This document shows positions 24,669 through 32,932 of a stretch of 61,489 nucleotides of DNA, piece after piece. Where the stretch lies: the NCBI RefSeq assembly GCF_003148625.1, contig NZ_QGGO01000004.1:1-61489 (forward strand). The letters are read 5' to 3'. The translations under genes were made by a program, and so were the position numbers. The notes under the pieces were generated by a model that was given only the letters and a program-made list of their open reading frames with translations, did no database searches and was not told where the DNA came from. How positions within the stretch are numbered: the first letter of the stretch is position 1; every line of letters starts with the position of its first letter. Source of the stretch: Arcicella aurantiaca (GTDB lineage Bacteria; Bacteroidota; Bacteroidia; Cytophagales; Spirosomataceae).

Positions 24669-25155
24669 TTATATATTTTAAAACAGCGTTTAATAATGGG
24701 TTTTGGATACTCCTCAAAATCATATCAAATCAATTTCAGGTAAAAATCCCGATAATTTCAGTTGATAATATTAATCGTTAAAACATTGGATTAGCCTTTA
24801 AAGCTTTGGGAGAAAGCATTGCACACATTTTCAGAAACTACTGACTTACAATAGTTTGCAGAAAAAAGGAGAAATTTCCTTTATCTGTACAACTTAGTAC
24901 ACTGTTTAATAAGTTATCTGGATAATTTTTATTCCAAAATCTTGTAGAACTTCCCGAAAGTAGAAAGAACTTTCGGGAAGTAGTCGAGAGGTTCACTTCC
25001 CGAAAGTTTTTTTTACCCACAATGGATATTGTTTCGGGAAGTTGAAGAAACTTATTAAACACTGTACTTAGTTTAAAGAGAATAATCGATACGTTTTATG
25101 AAGTTTTGAGCATAACGAAACTGCTTCTTTCGCAAAAAAGAAGTTTCACAACAAA
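24669..25155. other. 487-bp intergenic region dominated by a repeat element
   Basis: No gene. Most of it is the nested inverted-repeat element at 24897–25068; the rest is AT-rich without recognisable signals. Confidence 0.6.
24897..25068. repeat. Nested inverted-repeat element, copy 1
   Basis: Outer ends AGTACACTGTTTAATAAGTT (24897–24915 region) and AACTTATTAAACACTGTACT (25049–25068) are inverted repeats with one mismatch. Inside is a conserved TCTGGATAATTTTTATTCC segment and two hairpins of the ACTTCCCGAAAGT family (24948–24981 and about 24995–25043). The second copy lies at 57183–57312 with the same order of parts. Confidence 0.8.
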
Positions 25156-25512
25156 CTAAGCTCGGGGAGGAGGAATTTGTATATCGTAATGTAACTGAGG
25201 TAAAATAACAGAGAAGAAATGAAAGCGTTGTTTGGGAAGAAAAACCAATGATTCATGGTTAATCTGGGCATTGTAGGAAAAAAACGATTCAACTAAATAA
25301 TCGTCGTCTATATCATCAAAAGAATCAGATTCTGAGGTTTTTCCATTAGCGTCTGCTTCTTCCTCTTCTAAATCTACATTTTTTGTAATCCCAGATTTAG
25401 ACGTTTGTCCAATCAATTTTAAATAATAATTATCACAAATATTCATTGCAAGCAAATGCAACGAAAGCATTAGGCACAATGTTTTAAATATTTTGTAAAA
25501 TTTCGTATTCAT
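25156..25512 (-). CDS. Small exported acidic protein, unknown (1 of 3)
   Basis: 118 residues: hydrophobic signal-like N-terminus (LCLMLSLHLLAMNIC), a strongly acidic middle (VDLEEEEADANGK, then SFDDIDDDYLVE) and an aromatic/histidine C-terminus ending IQIPPPRA. Two further small exported proteins of similar size lie at 32026–32394 and 40068–40418; the third has a near-identical DDSDDDDYV segment. It follows czcA by 85 bp but a terminator lies between them, so it may have its own promoter. Similar small ORFs are often seen beside metal-efflux genes in Cytophagales. I do not know its function; metal binding by the acidic/His-rich parts is a guess. Confidence 0.7.
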   Translation of the reverse strand: MNTKFYKIFKTLCLMLSLHLLAMNICDNYYLKLIGQTSKSGITKNVDLEEEEADANGKTSESDSFDDIDDDYLVESFFSYNAQINHESLVFLPKQRFHFFSVILPQLHYDIQIPPPRA

Positions 25513-25538
25513 TTCACAAAATTGCAGATAAAAAATAA

Positions 25539-25574
25539 AAGTCCCAAGTAATTCTAATGAATTGCTTGGGGCTT
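25539..25574 (-). terminator. Terminator of the czc block
   Basis: 15-bp arms (25539–25553 and 25560–25574) with two G·U-type mismatches and a 6-base loop; on the minus strand the stem is followed by a T-rich run. It lies 23 bp past the czcA stop. Confidence 0.75.
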
Positions 25575-25597
25575 TGTTTTATGTTGTAAATTATATT

Positions 25598-28500
25598 TTA
25601 ATGATTAATCAAATCAAAATATTTACGATAGAATCTTTCGAAGATTAACGGGAAAATAAAAAGCGTTAAAATTGTTGCTCCAATCAAGCCACCAATTACT
25701 ACAATAGCTAAAGGTTTTTGCGATTCTGAGCCAATTCCTGATGAAATTGCAGCAGGCAACATCCCGAAAATCCCCATAAAAGCCGTCATCGTAACGGGGC
25801 GAACTCTCGACTTAACACCCTCTATCACAGCCGTTTGCAGGGTCATTTTTTTCTTTATATTTTCCTTAAAAACTTCTATCATAATTACGCCATTCTGAAT
25901 ACAAATCCCGAATAAAGCAATAAAGCCAATACCCGCCGAGATACTAAAATTTGTTCCCGTTACCAATAAAGCTATCGAACCACCAATAATAGCAAATGGC
26001 ACATTGGTAAATACTAAACCCGCATCTTTTAAATTTCCGAAAAGTAAATAAAGAATAAAGAAAATACCAATCATTGAAAGTGGTACTACTTGGGTAAGAC
26101 GCTTAGTGGCACGTTGTTGGTTTTCAAAATCACCTTTCCATTTCATCTCATAACCTTTTGGTAACGAAGGAATTACCTTTAAAACTTGACTTTGGGCTTC
26201 TTCAATGGTGCTACCCATGTCACGTCCACGAACTGAGAATTTAACGGCTATAAAACGGCGAGTATCTTCTCTAAAAATCAAACTTGGTCCTGTTAAAGAT
26301 TTAATCGTTGCAATTTCTTTAATCGGGATTTTAGTACCATTCATCGTAGGAACCATCAAATTCCCAATTTCCACTTCCGACTTTCTGTAATCTGACTGAA
26401 AACGAACTCGAATGTCAAATTTACGTTCACCTTCAAACAATTGACTTGCCGTTTGCCCACCAATTGCCATTGAAACTACGGCATCAGCATCGGCAGTTTG
26501 CACACCGTACAAGTCCATTTTTTGTTGGTCAAGTTCAATTCGGAGTTCTGGTTGTCCTAAGTTTTTAATAATTCCTAAATCTTCAATTCCTTGTACTTTA
26601 GACAATGTTTCGTTTACTTTTTCGGCTTGTTTCTCTAAAAATTCAAAATCTGTTCCATAAATTTTTACAGCAATTGAACCTTTCACACCCGAAACGGCTT
26701 CTTCAACATTATCCATAATTGGTTGAGAAAAACCAAAAGTAACTCCTTGAAAAACAGACAAACGTTGTTCCATTTTTTCAATTAATTGGGCTTTTGTCAA
26801 TCCACTTTTCCATTCTTTTTGTGGGTAAATATCTACGAAAAACTCAACGTTATAAAAACCCGTTGGGTCAGTTCCATCATTCGGGCGACCAGCTTGTGAA
26901 AGCACTTTTCTGACTTCTGGATAACCCTCAAAAACCTTTCTCATTTGGTTGGCATAACGCACAGATTCGTCCAAACTGATACTTCTTGGCATATTGGCAC
27001 GTACATAAATTGAGCCTTCATTGAGTTGTGGTAAAAATTCTGTTCCGTGTAAAGAGAGCGTCCAAAAACCTACCACCGTAATGATAATTGTAGCAATGAA
27101 AGTCTGAGTTTTATGTCCAAAACAGTAATAAAAAAACTTCATTGAGTATTTCAAAATAGCGTCAACAAAGAAGTTAGACTTTTCTTTAACATTCTTTTTC
27201 ATCATCATACTAACCATTACGGGTACAAGCGTAAGTGTGAAAATTAATGCTCCGATAAGAGCCGCACCGAGCGTCCAAGCTAAAGGCGTAAACATTTTCC
27301 CTTCTACTTTTTGGAAAGCAAAAATGGGCAATAGAGCTACCAAAATAATGATTTTAGAAGTAAAAATGGCTTTTCCCATGCTTGAACCCGTCCGACGAAT
27401 CATTGAAAGTTTGGTTAAACCATTAAACTTTTCCATGCCTACTTCATGGGCTTTTTCTGCCAAAACAACCATTAAACCTTCCACTACTACCACCGTTCCA
27501 TCAATGATAATTCCGAAATCGACAGCCCCTAATGAAAGTAAGTTTACATTCATGCCCAATAACTTCAGACAAGTAAACGCAAATAATAAAGCCAAAGGAA
27601 TAATCATTGACACAATGAGTGAAGCTCGCCAATCAGCCAAGAATATCAACACGATTAAAGTCACCAAAACGATACCTTCAATTAAGTTGTGCGTAACGGT
27701 TTCAATACAAAAATCTAAAAGTGTTTGGCGATTATAAAACTCCTTAATTTTTACGCCTTCGGGCAAAATTTTAGTGTTCAATTCCTCTACTTTATCATTC
27801 AGATTTTTAATAACCTCCGAAGGGTTTTCACCTTTACGCATTACCACAATTCCCTCAACGGCATTTGAATTATTATCACGACCCACTTGCCCCAATTTTG
27901 GCAAAGCAGATTCAGAAACTGTTGCCACCGTTTTTACGTAAACAGGGACACCTTTGATATTCTGTACTAAAATATTCTCAATGTCATGGATATTGGTCAA
28001 TAAACCTATTCCACGCACTACATACGCCTGATTGTTTTTCGTGATTACGTCTCCACCAACGTTAATATTACTTTTTTGAACGGCTTGAAAAACATCTAAC
28101 GGCGTAATGTCATAATCTTGAAGCAAATTTGGATTAACACTAATTTCATACGTTTTTACTTCGCCACCAAAACTCACAATATCCGCTACACCCGGTACAG
28201 AACGAATATTTCGGTCAATTACCCAATCTTGAATTTCCTTTAATTTTCGAGCTGATAAGGTTTTTGAATCGAGCGTATATCTAAAAATTTCGCCTGTTGG
28301 CCCATACGGCGGTTGAATGTCGGGTTCAACGCCATCGGGTAAATCAATGCCTTGCAAAGCATTATTGATTTGAGTTCGAGCAAAATTATTATCTACGCCA
28401 TCATCAAACATAATGTTCACAACCGATAAACCAAACAAGGTTGTAGAGCGTACCGAAGTCTTTTTCTGAACGCCATTCATCGCAATTTCAAGCGGAGCAG

Positions 28501-28693
28501 TGACAAATTTTTCAATTTCTTCGGCACTTCTACCCTGCCATTGCGTAATAATAGTTACTTGCGTATTGGTTACGTCAGGAAAGGCATCAATGGGAGTATT
28601 CATGAAACTCAAAACACCACTTACCACAATGAGAGCCGTGAAAAAGAATACGGCAAATTTATATTTAAGGGAAAGTCCCAATAGTTTTTTCAT
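25598..28693 (-). CDS. czcA: CzcA/CusA family heavy-metal efflux RND pump
   Basis: 1,031 residues, full length for the family: an inner-membrane proton-driven trimer with 12 membrane segments and two large periplasmic loops. The intramembrane signature DFGIIIDGTVVVVEG places Asp392, Asp398 and Glu405 in the pattern typical of divalent (Zn/Co/Cd) HME-RND pumps rather than Cu/Ag ones. It is separated from the adaptor gene by a toxin–antitoxin pair in reverse orientation, leaving 38 bp between its start and the divergent antitoxin start. With the adaptor and TolC-like protein it would form a tripartite CzcCBA-type efflux system. Confidence 0.93.
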   Translation of the reverse strand: MKKLLGLSLKYKFAVFFFTALIVVSGVLSFMNTPIDAFPDVTNTQVTIITQWQGRSAEEIEKFVTAPLEIAMNGVQKKTSVRSTTLFGLSVVNIMFDDGVDNNFARTQINNALQGIDLPDGVEPDIQPPYGPTGEIFRYTLDSKTLSARKLKEIQDWVIDRNIRSVPGVADIVSFGGEVKTYEISVNPNLLQDYDITPLDVFQAVQKSNINVGGDVITKNNQAYVVRGIGLLTNIHDIENILVQNIKGVPVYVKTVATVSESALPKLGQVGRDNNSNAVEGIVVMRKGENPSEVIKNLNDKVEELNTKILPEGVKIKEFYNRQTLLDFCIETVTHNLIEGIVLVTLIVLIFLADWRASLIVSMIIPLALLFAFTCLKLLGMNVNLLSLGAVDFGIIIDGTVVVVEGLMVVLAEKAHEVGMEKFNGLTKLSMIRRTGSSMGKAIFTSKIIILVALLPIFAFQKVEGKMFTPLAWTLGAALIGALIFTLTLVPVMVSMMMKKNVKEKSNFFVDAILKYSMKFFYYCFGHKTQTFIATIIITVVGFWTLSLHGTEFLPQLNEGSIYVRANMPRSISLDESVRYANQMRKVFEGYPEVRKVLSQAGRPNDGTDPTGFYNVEFFVDIYPQKEWKSGLTKAQLIEKMEQRLSVFQGVTFGFSQPIMDNVEEAVSGVKGSIAVKIYGTDFEFLEKQAEKVNETLSKVQGIEDLGIIKNLGQPELRIELDQQKMDLYGVQTADADAVVSMAIGGQTASQLFEGERKFDIRVRFQSDYRKSEVEIGNLMVPTMNGTKIPIKEIATIKSLTGPSLIFREDTRRFIAVKFSVRGRDMGSTIEEAQSQVLKVIPSLPKGYEMKWKGDFENQQRATKRLTQVVPLSMIGIFFILYLLFGNLKDAGLVFTNVPFAIIGGSIALLVTGTNFSISAGIGFIALFGICIQNGVIMIEVFKENIKKKMTLQTAVIEGVKSRVRPVTMTAFMGIFGMLPAAISSGIGSESQKPLAIVVIGGLIGATILTLFIFPLIFERFYRKYFDLINH

Positions 28694-28731
28694 TATCTTA
28701 TTTTTATTTATATTTACTTAAAAAAAGAATT

Positions 28732-28959
28732 ATGTTACTATCAAATCGAATAACAATTGACCCTTTAATTTGCCACGGAAAACCATGTGTACGTGGCATG
28801 AGGTGGCCTGTTGAAGTAATTTTGGATATGATTGAATCAGAAATGACTTTTGAAGAAATCCTTTCCGACCATCCAGAACTTGAAAGAGAAGACATTATTG
28901 CATCTTTGAGTTATGCCAGATTATTGGTATCTGGACGTGCATTACAAAATGTTGCGTAA
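28732..28959 (+). CDS. DUF433 family antitoxin
   Basis: 75 residues with the DUF433 pattern ITIDPLICHGKPCVRGMRWPVE, MTFEEILSDHPELEREDI and SYARLL, a small DNA-binding-type fold. DUF433 proteins are antitoxins of VapBC-like modules with PIN-like DUF5615 toxins, and the partner follows directly: the stop TAA touches the next ATG. It is divergent from czcA (38-bp spacer) and encoded against the flow of the efflux operon. Confidence 0.9.
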   Translation: MLLSNRITIDPLICHGKPCVRGMRWPVEVILDMIESEMTFEEILSDHPELEREDIIASLSYARLLVSGRALQNVA

Positions 28960-29316
28960 ATGAAATTTCTCTGTGATGTTCATATATCGTACAAACTATG
29001 TAAGTTTTTTGAAAGTAAGGGCTTTGAGTGTATTCATATCAATAAGGTTCTTGAAAAATGGCATACTCCCGACAATATAATTTGTCAATATGCAGATGCC
29101 AATGATTTTGTCGTTATTACCAAAGATGAAGATTTTAGAGATAGTCATATCTTTCGTAATACACCTAAAAAACTTATCAGAATCATCTTAGGAAATATAT
29201 CAAATAAACTGATGATTGACCTTTTTGATGAATACTTACCCTTAATTCAATCCCTTGAAAACGAAGAAGCATTCTTTGTTGAAATAGGAAGTTCTTTCGT
29301 ATTATATCCCGATTAA
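28960..29316 (+). CDS. DUF5615 PIN-like toxin
   Basis: 118 residues. MKFLCDVHIS (first acidic residue, Asp6), a middle PDNIICQYADANDFVVITKDEDF (KDxDF metal-site motif) and IRIILGN are the DUF5615 PIN-like signatures. Members are predicted RNases. Its stop (29316) is one base from the end of the convergent adaptor gene (29318), so the pair fills the space between the adaptor and pump genes exactly. Confidence 0.9.
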   Translation: MKFLCDVHISYKLCKFFESKGFECIHINKVLEKWHTPDNIICQYADANDFVVITKDEDFRDSHIFRNTPKKLIRIILGNISNKLMIDLFDEYLPLIQSLENEEAFFVEIGSSFVLYPD

Positions 29317-29317
29317 C

Positions 29318-30409
29318 TCAATTATTCAAAGCATTATAAATCATCAATTGATTCTGCAACATTACTTGCTCTCCTTCATTTAAACCCTTGAAAATGTACG
29401 ACTTACCGTTGGTGGTTTGGGCAATTTGTATCTCACGGGTTGTTACGTCTTTAGGATTTTTATAAACAACCACGTAGTTTTTATTCTTATCAAAAATCAC
29501 GGCTTCGGCAGGAATTGAAACCATTTTTTTGTTTTGGTCAAAATCAACTTTAATCTGAGCAAACATTTCGGGTTTTAATAAATTTGCTTGATTTTTAAGA
29601 TTGATTCTTACATTCATTGTACGAGTTTGTGGGTCGAGAACATTGCTGATTTTATCAATTTTTCCCATAAAAACTTTATCAGGATAGGCTATCAAAGTTA
29701 CTTTTACGGGATAACCTAATTTTACTTTTGCAATATCCGACTCATAGACATTTGCTACAATTTGTACGTCTGACAAATCTGCAATGGTAAAAAATGCTCC
29801 TGTTTCCCCTTCATGATAAGCCATTTTATCAGAAATTGAGCTATTTTTTTCAACCACAAATCCAGAAATAGGCGATTTTAAGGTATAAAATGAATCTTTC
29901 ACTCCGTAAATTTTTGATACTTCGTTCGCACGATTCAACGCTCCTTTTTCTTTGGTAACATCGTTTTGAGCGAGTGTTACGTCTTTTTCTGAAGCCAAAC
30001 CTGCTTTAAATAAATCTTGCTGAACTTGTAGGTTTTTCTGTGCCGATAACAAATCTGATTTTGAGCCAATGGTCTGATTTTCAAGGTCTGCTACGTCTGT
30101 ACTATGAACAACGGCTAACACTTTTCCCTTCTGAACATAGTCGCCTAAATTGGCAGAAAGCTTTTCGATAATTCCATCTACCAAAGGTGAAACTTTTACC
30201 TGACGGTCTTCAAAAGGCATTACTTTTCCAGTTAATACAAGCGTATTTTGGACATTCTCAGATACTGCTGGAGCTAAAGACAACTCGCTTTTGGTATGTT
30301 CTGAAAGCTCCAAATTGGCATTTTCAACTTTTGCAGATTCTGTTTTTTTCGTACAAGACATTAAGCTTGTTAGAAATATGATTGAGAAGATTAATTGTGT
30401 TGTTTTCAT
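29318..30409 (-). CDS. czcB: RND efflux periplasmic adaptor subunit (lipoprotein)
   Basis: 363 residues. A lipoprotein signal ends at TSLMSC (Cys19). A membrane-fusion-protein layout follows: barrel-sandwich/lipoyl half (VKVSPLVDGIIEKLSANLGDYVQKG split about 66–90), an alpha-hairpin (about 100–155), the second lipoyl half (FYTLKSPISGFVVEKN) and a beta-barrel with PETRTMNVR-type DPQTRTMNVRI. It joins the inner-membrane pump to the TolC-like channel. It lies 157 bp downstream of the TolC-like gene, with an intergenic repeat between. Confidence 0.9.
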   Translation of the reverse strand: MKTTQLIFSIIFLTSLMSCTKKTESAKVENANLELSEHTKSELSLAPAVSENVQNTLVLTGKVMPFEDRQVKVSPLVDGIIEKLSANLGDYVQKGKVLAVVHSTDVADLENQTIGSKSDLLSAQKNLQVQQDLFKAGLASEKDVTLAQNDVTKEKGALNRANEVSKIYGVKDSFYTLKSPISGFVVEKNSSISDKMAYHEGETGAFFTIADLSDVQIVANVYESDIAKVKLGYPVKVTLIAYPDKVFMGKIDKISNVLDPQTRTMNVRINLKNQANLLKPEMFAQIKVDFDQNKKMVSIPAEAVIFDKNKNYVVVYKNPKDVTTREIQIAQTTNGKSYIFKGLNEGEQVMLQNQLMIYNALNN

Positions 30410-30426
30410 GTTTTGTTTGCCAAGAT

Positions 30427-30562
30427 GGCTCTAAGACTCTATTTTTTTGCTCTTATTTCGTTTTGCCACGAAGGCTCTAAGACTCTATTTTTTTGTTTCT
30501 CTATAAAATATTGCTTTGTCAGTTTTACACTTACTTAGTGTCTTCGTGACTTGGTGGCAATT
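30427..30562. repeat. Intergenic repeat (CACGAAG type) inside the efflux operon
   Basis: A 23-bp direct repeat GGCTCTAAGACTCTATTTTT(TTG) occurs at 30427–30449 and 30473–30495. TTGCCACGAAGGCTCTAAG near 30464 is roughly inverted against CTTAGTGTCTTCGTGACTTG… GGCAA near 30534–30560. This belongs to the widespread CCACGAAG/CTTCGTG palindromic repeats of environmental bacteria. Confidence 0.75.
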
Positions 30563-30566
30563 ATTC

Positions 30567-31835
30567 TTATATTACTTTTTTCCCAACCACAAAATTCAAG
30601 TTTTCAAAAGCTTGCATTCTGTTACTTTGAAGGGTATTTAGTTGGCTCACTGTGTTTTTGTATGATTCCAAAAAATCGGTAAACTCAATAAGCGTTAGGT
30701 TTCTTTTTTGATAATTTTCTAAAACTCCTTCAATTAATTTTTCAAAACCATCTTGATAAGTTGGGTCGATTTTACGGAATAGTTTTTCGCCTTCTTGTGC
30801 TTTCGTAAATGCTTGCAAAACCTCATTTTCAAGTTGATTGGTGGTTTGAGCAAAATACTGTTTGTTGGCTTCTATTTGGTTTTCGGCAGCTTTAATGTTT
30901 CCTTGATTTTTGTTGAAAAAAGGTAAATCCATTGAAACCGTAAATGCGTGGTAATTATTAACGTAATTGCCTGCACGGTCATAACTGTACCCAACGGTTA
31001 CATCGGGTTTAGCTAAGGCTTTTTGTAAATTCAAATTGGCATTTGCCAAACGTGTTGAGGCTTCTTGCATTTTTAAATCTGGGCGATTTTCATTGGCTGA
31101 ACCAATTAATGTTTCTAAATTCATTCCTGCCAAATCGAGCGTTCTTAGTTTGGCATCATCTACAACAGGTTCAATGAATTGGGTAGTATTTTCAGCTAAC
31201 AAAATCCTCAAAGTTGTCTCATTGTCAGCAATTTGACTTCTGATATTACTTTCCTCAGTTTGAAGTGTAATCAAAAAAGATTGCAAACGAATCAATTCTT
31301 TTTGTGGTAAATTTCCTTTCTGAACTTGCTCCTGATAGGCACTTACCAAACGGCTGATGCTCAAAATTTCTTCATCGTACATTAAAAGTGTTTTCTCCAA
31401 AAAGTGAATTTGGTAAAAACTACTTCTCAGTTGAAAAAGCAATTCTCTTATGATTTCAGAAAACTGATATTCCGAGATTTCCGCCCCAATTTTAGCCACT
31501 GTCACTTGTTTGTTACGCTTACCAGCCACTTGAATTAACTGCTGAATTTGAATGGCTCTTTGTCCAAAAGCTCCAATTTGCACATCATTGGCAATGGTAG
31601 ATTTGGGAATGATGGTTTGCTCTAAACTTACGTTTGGATTCGGCAATAAATTAGCCTGAATGATAGCCGCTTTTGCAACTTCAATGTTGTATTTCTGTGC
31701 CAACAAAAAGAAGTTTTTTTGTGTAAACTGTTGTTCCACTTCGGGTAAAGTCAGTTTGAGAGAATCTGCCTTTTGAGCATAAATTCCTTGTGCCAGAAGC
31801 ATAAAACTTCCGAACATTACCAATAAGAATTTCAT
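30567..31835 (-). CDS. czcC: TolC family outer-membrane efflux protein
   Basis: 422 residues with a signal peptide (MKFLLVMFGSFMLLAQGIYAQ) and two outer-membrane-efflux repeats rich in long helices (LRSSFYQIHFLEKTLLMYDE; ENQIEANKQYFAQTTNQLE). It forms the outer-membrane channel of the CzcCBA-type system and is the first gene of that operon. There is a candidate promoter 72 bp upstream. Length is typical for CzcC-like proteins. Confidence 0.9.
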   Translation of the reverse strand: MKFLLVMFGSFMLLAQGIYAQKADSLKLTLPEVEQQFTQKNFFLLAQKYNIEVAKAAIIQANLLPNPNVSLEQTIIPKSTIANDVQIGAFGQRAIQIQQLIQVAGKRNKQVTVAKIGAEISEYQFSEIIRELLFQLRSSFYQIHFLEKTLLMYDEEILSISRLVSAYQEQVQKGNLPQKELIRLQSFLITLQTEESNIRSQIADNETTLRILLAENTTQFIEPVVDDAKLRTLDLAGMNLETLIGSANENRPDLKMQEASTRLANANLNLQKALAKPDVTVGYSYDRAGNYVNNYHAFTVSMDLPFFNKNQGNIKAAENQIEANKQYFAQTTNQLENEVLQAFTKAQEGEKLFRKIDPTYQDGFEKLIEGVLENYQKRNLTLIEFTDFLESYKNTVSQLNTLQSNRMQAFENLNFVVGKKVI

Positions 31836-31907
31836 GAATGAGAGGATTAGCTTGTGAAGCGAGCGTAAAATTGACCTTTAATTAATTGGCTAACAATATG
31901 AGCCAAG

Positions 31908-31915
31908 CAAAATTA
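31908..31915 (-). promoter_or_regulatory. Candidate -7 box (TAATTTTG, minus strand) for the czc operon
   Basis: CAAAATTA on the plus strand reads as TAnnTTTG on the minus strand, 72 bp before the TolC-like start. Confidence 0.5.
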
Positions 31916-32025
31916 TTTCGACAAGGACGAAAATTCAATCAATTAAAAATCAACAACTTACACACTTCAAAAGTCAATTTGAGAGTTTAAATAATTGTAA
32001 AAAGAATGAGAAATGATTTGAGAAA

Positions 32026-32394
32026 TCAAATCAAGAATGTGCAATTCAGAACGTGGATTTTCTGATTGGCACTAATTGGGAAAGAATAATAAGGAGATGA
32101 TACGCTGCCACTAATTTCAGAGCCAGCAAAAGTTAAAAAATCTGAAGTTTGAACATCAAATGGAAAGCTAAAATGCGTTTCCGTATCTTCAGTATTTTCA
32201 TTTTCTTCAACAAAATTACAAGCCGCCACCGCAATAATGGGCGTATGTTTTTGATGATTTATTTGTAACGATAAAATGCTTTTTGAAGATTTTAGCAAAC
32301 CTTCACTCCCAGAATTTAATACGTCTTTTCCAGTTATCACTCCGATGAGTAATAACAATGAGAAGAAATATTTTTGAAAAACAGGGAGTTTCAT
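32026..32394 (-). CDS. Small exported protein, unknown (2 of 3)
   Basis: 122 residues: hydrophobic signal (FFSLLLLIGVITG), a central AVAACNFVEENENTEDTETHF acidic/His stretch (split) and a hydrophobic C-terminus ending VLNCTFLI. It has two cysteines, unlike the other two small proteins nearby, and its acidic part is weaker, so the kinship is by size, export and context rather than clear identity. It lies 190 bp upstream of the TolC-like gene, in the same direction, and has its own promoter candidate. Function unknown. Confidence 0.6.
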   Translation of the reverse strand: MKLPVFQKYFFSLLLLIGVITGKDVLNSGSEGLLKSSKSILSLQINHQKHTPIIAVAACNFVEENENTEDTETHFSFPFDVQTSDFLTFAGSEISGSVSSPYYSFPISANQKIHVLNCTFLI

Positions 32395-32440
32395 TTTTTG
32401 TTACCATTTTACCCCAAATATTGGGCATTAATTCGTATTA

Positions 32441-32448
32441 CAAAAGTA
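32441..32448 (-). promoter_or_regulatory. Candidate -7 box (TACTTTTG, minus strand)
   Basis: CAAAAGTA on the plus strand, 46 bp upstream of the small protein start at 32394; exact TAnnTTTG match. Confidence 0.55.
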
Positions 32449-32670
32449 CAAATATTATTCAAAAAATACAATTAAGTAAAGATGAGGTTTTAACTAATAC
32501 TTATCAACGTAAATTGCAGACGGGGAAAAACCGCCGTCTTGCGATTATTGAAGTCATTATTTGTATTGCGTCAATAAGGATAAACGTTCGAAATTTAAAC
32601 TATATTTTAAATTTTATAATTCGCTAAAAACCAAACACATAAATATTTGAAATAAATAAATTGATATTGT

Positions 32671-32831
32671 GTAGGGGCGTATGCGATACCAATGCAGTCA
32701 ATTTAGTGTCTTTTGAATTGTTCCAAAATTTAGATAATTCCAGTTTCAACGCTGTCAGGGTTCAAACCCATGTCAGCGTTAGGCGGATAAATTTGTTAAG
32801 TTGACAGCATTGGTATGCGATACGCCCCTAC
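32671..32831. repeat. Dispersed repeat element, copy A
   Basis: Outer arms GTAGGGGCGTATGCGATAC and GTATGCGATACGCCCCTAC bracket about 160 bp; the flanks are inverted, but the GTATGCGATAC core is repeated directly. Inside are AACGCTGTCA / TGTCAGCGTT arms. A diverged copy in opposite orientation lies at about 35375–35485. Confidence 0.8.
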
Positions 32832-32932
32832 GTCATAATGACAATATCTATATTATCAATTAATTTGTTCTCTTACTTAGCAATATTAATCGCTGAATTA
32901 CAAGCCTTACTTATTTGTTAATTTTAAATATT

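Larger units (their letters stand above)
32395..32932. other. 538-bp intergenic region with a dispersed repeat
   Basis: No gene. It holds the promoter candidate at 32441–32448, a GACGG/CCGTC hairpin near 32517–32538 and the repeat element at 32671–32831. Confidence 0.6.

Noticed and set aside
27237-27737. 166-codon plus-strand ORF inside czcA
   Set aside because: Lies wholly antisense to a full-length, motif-complete RND gene; low-complexity Lys/Ile/Pro composition typical of a shadow frame.
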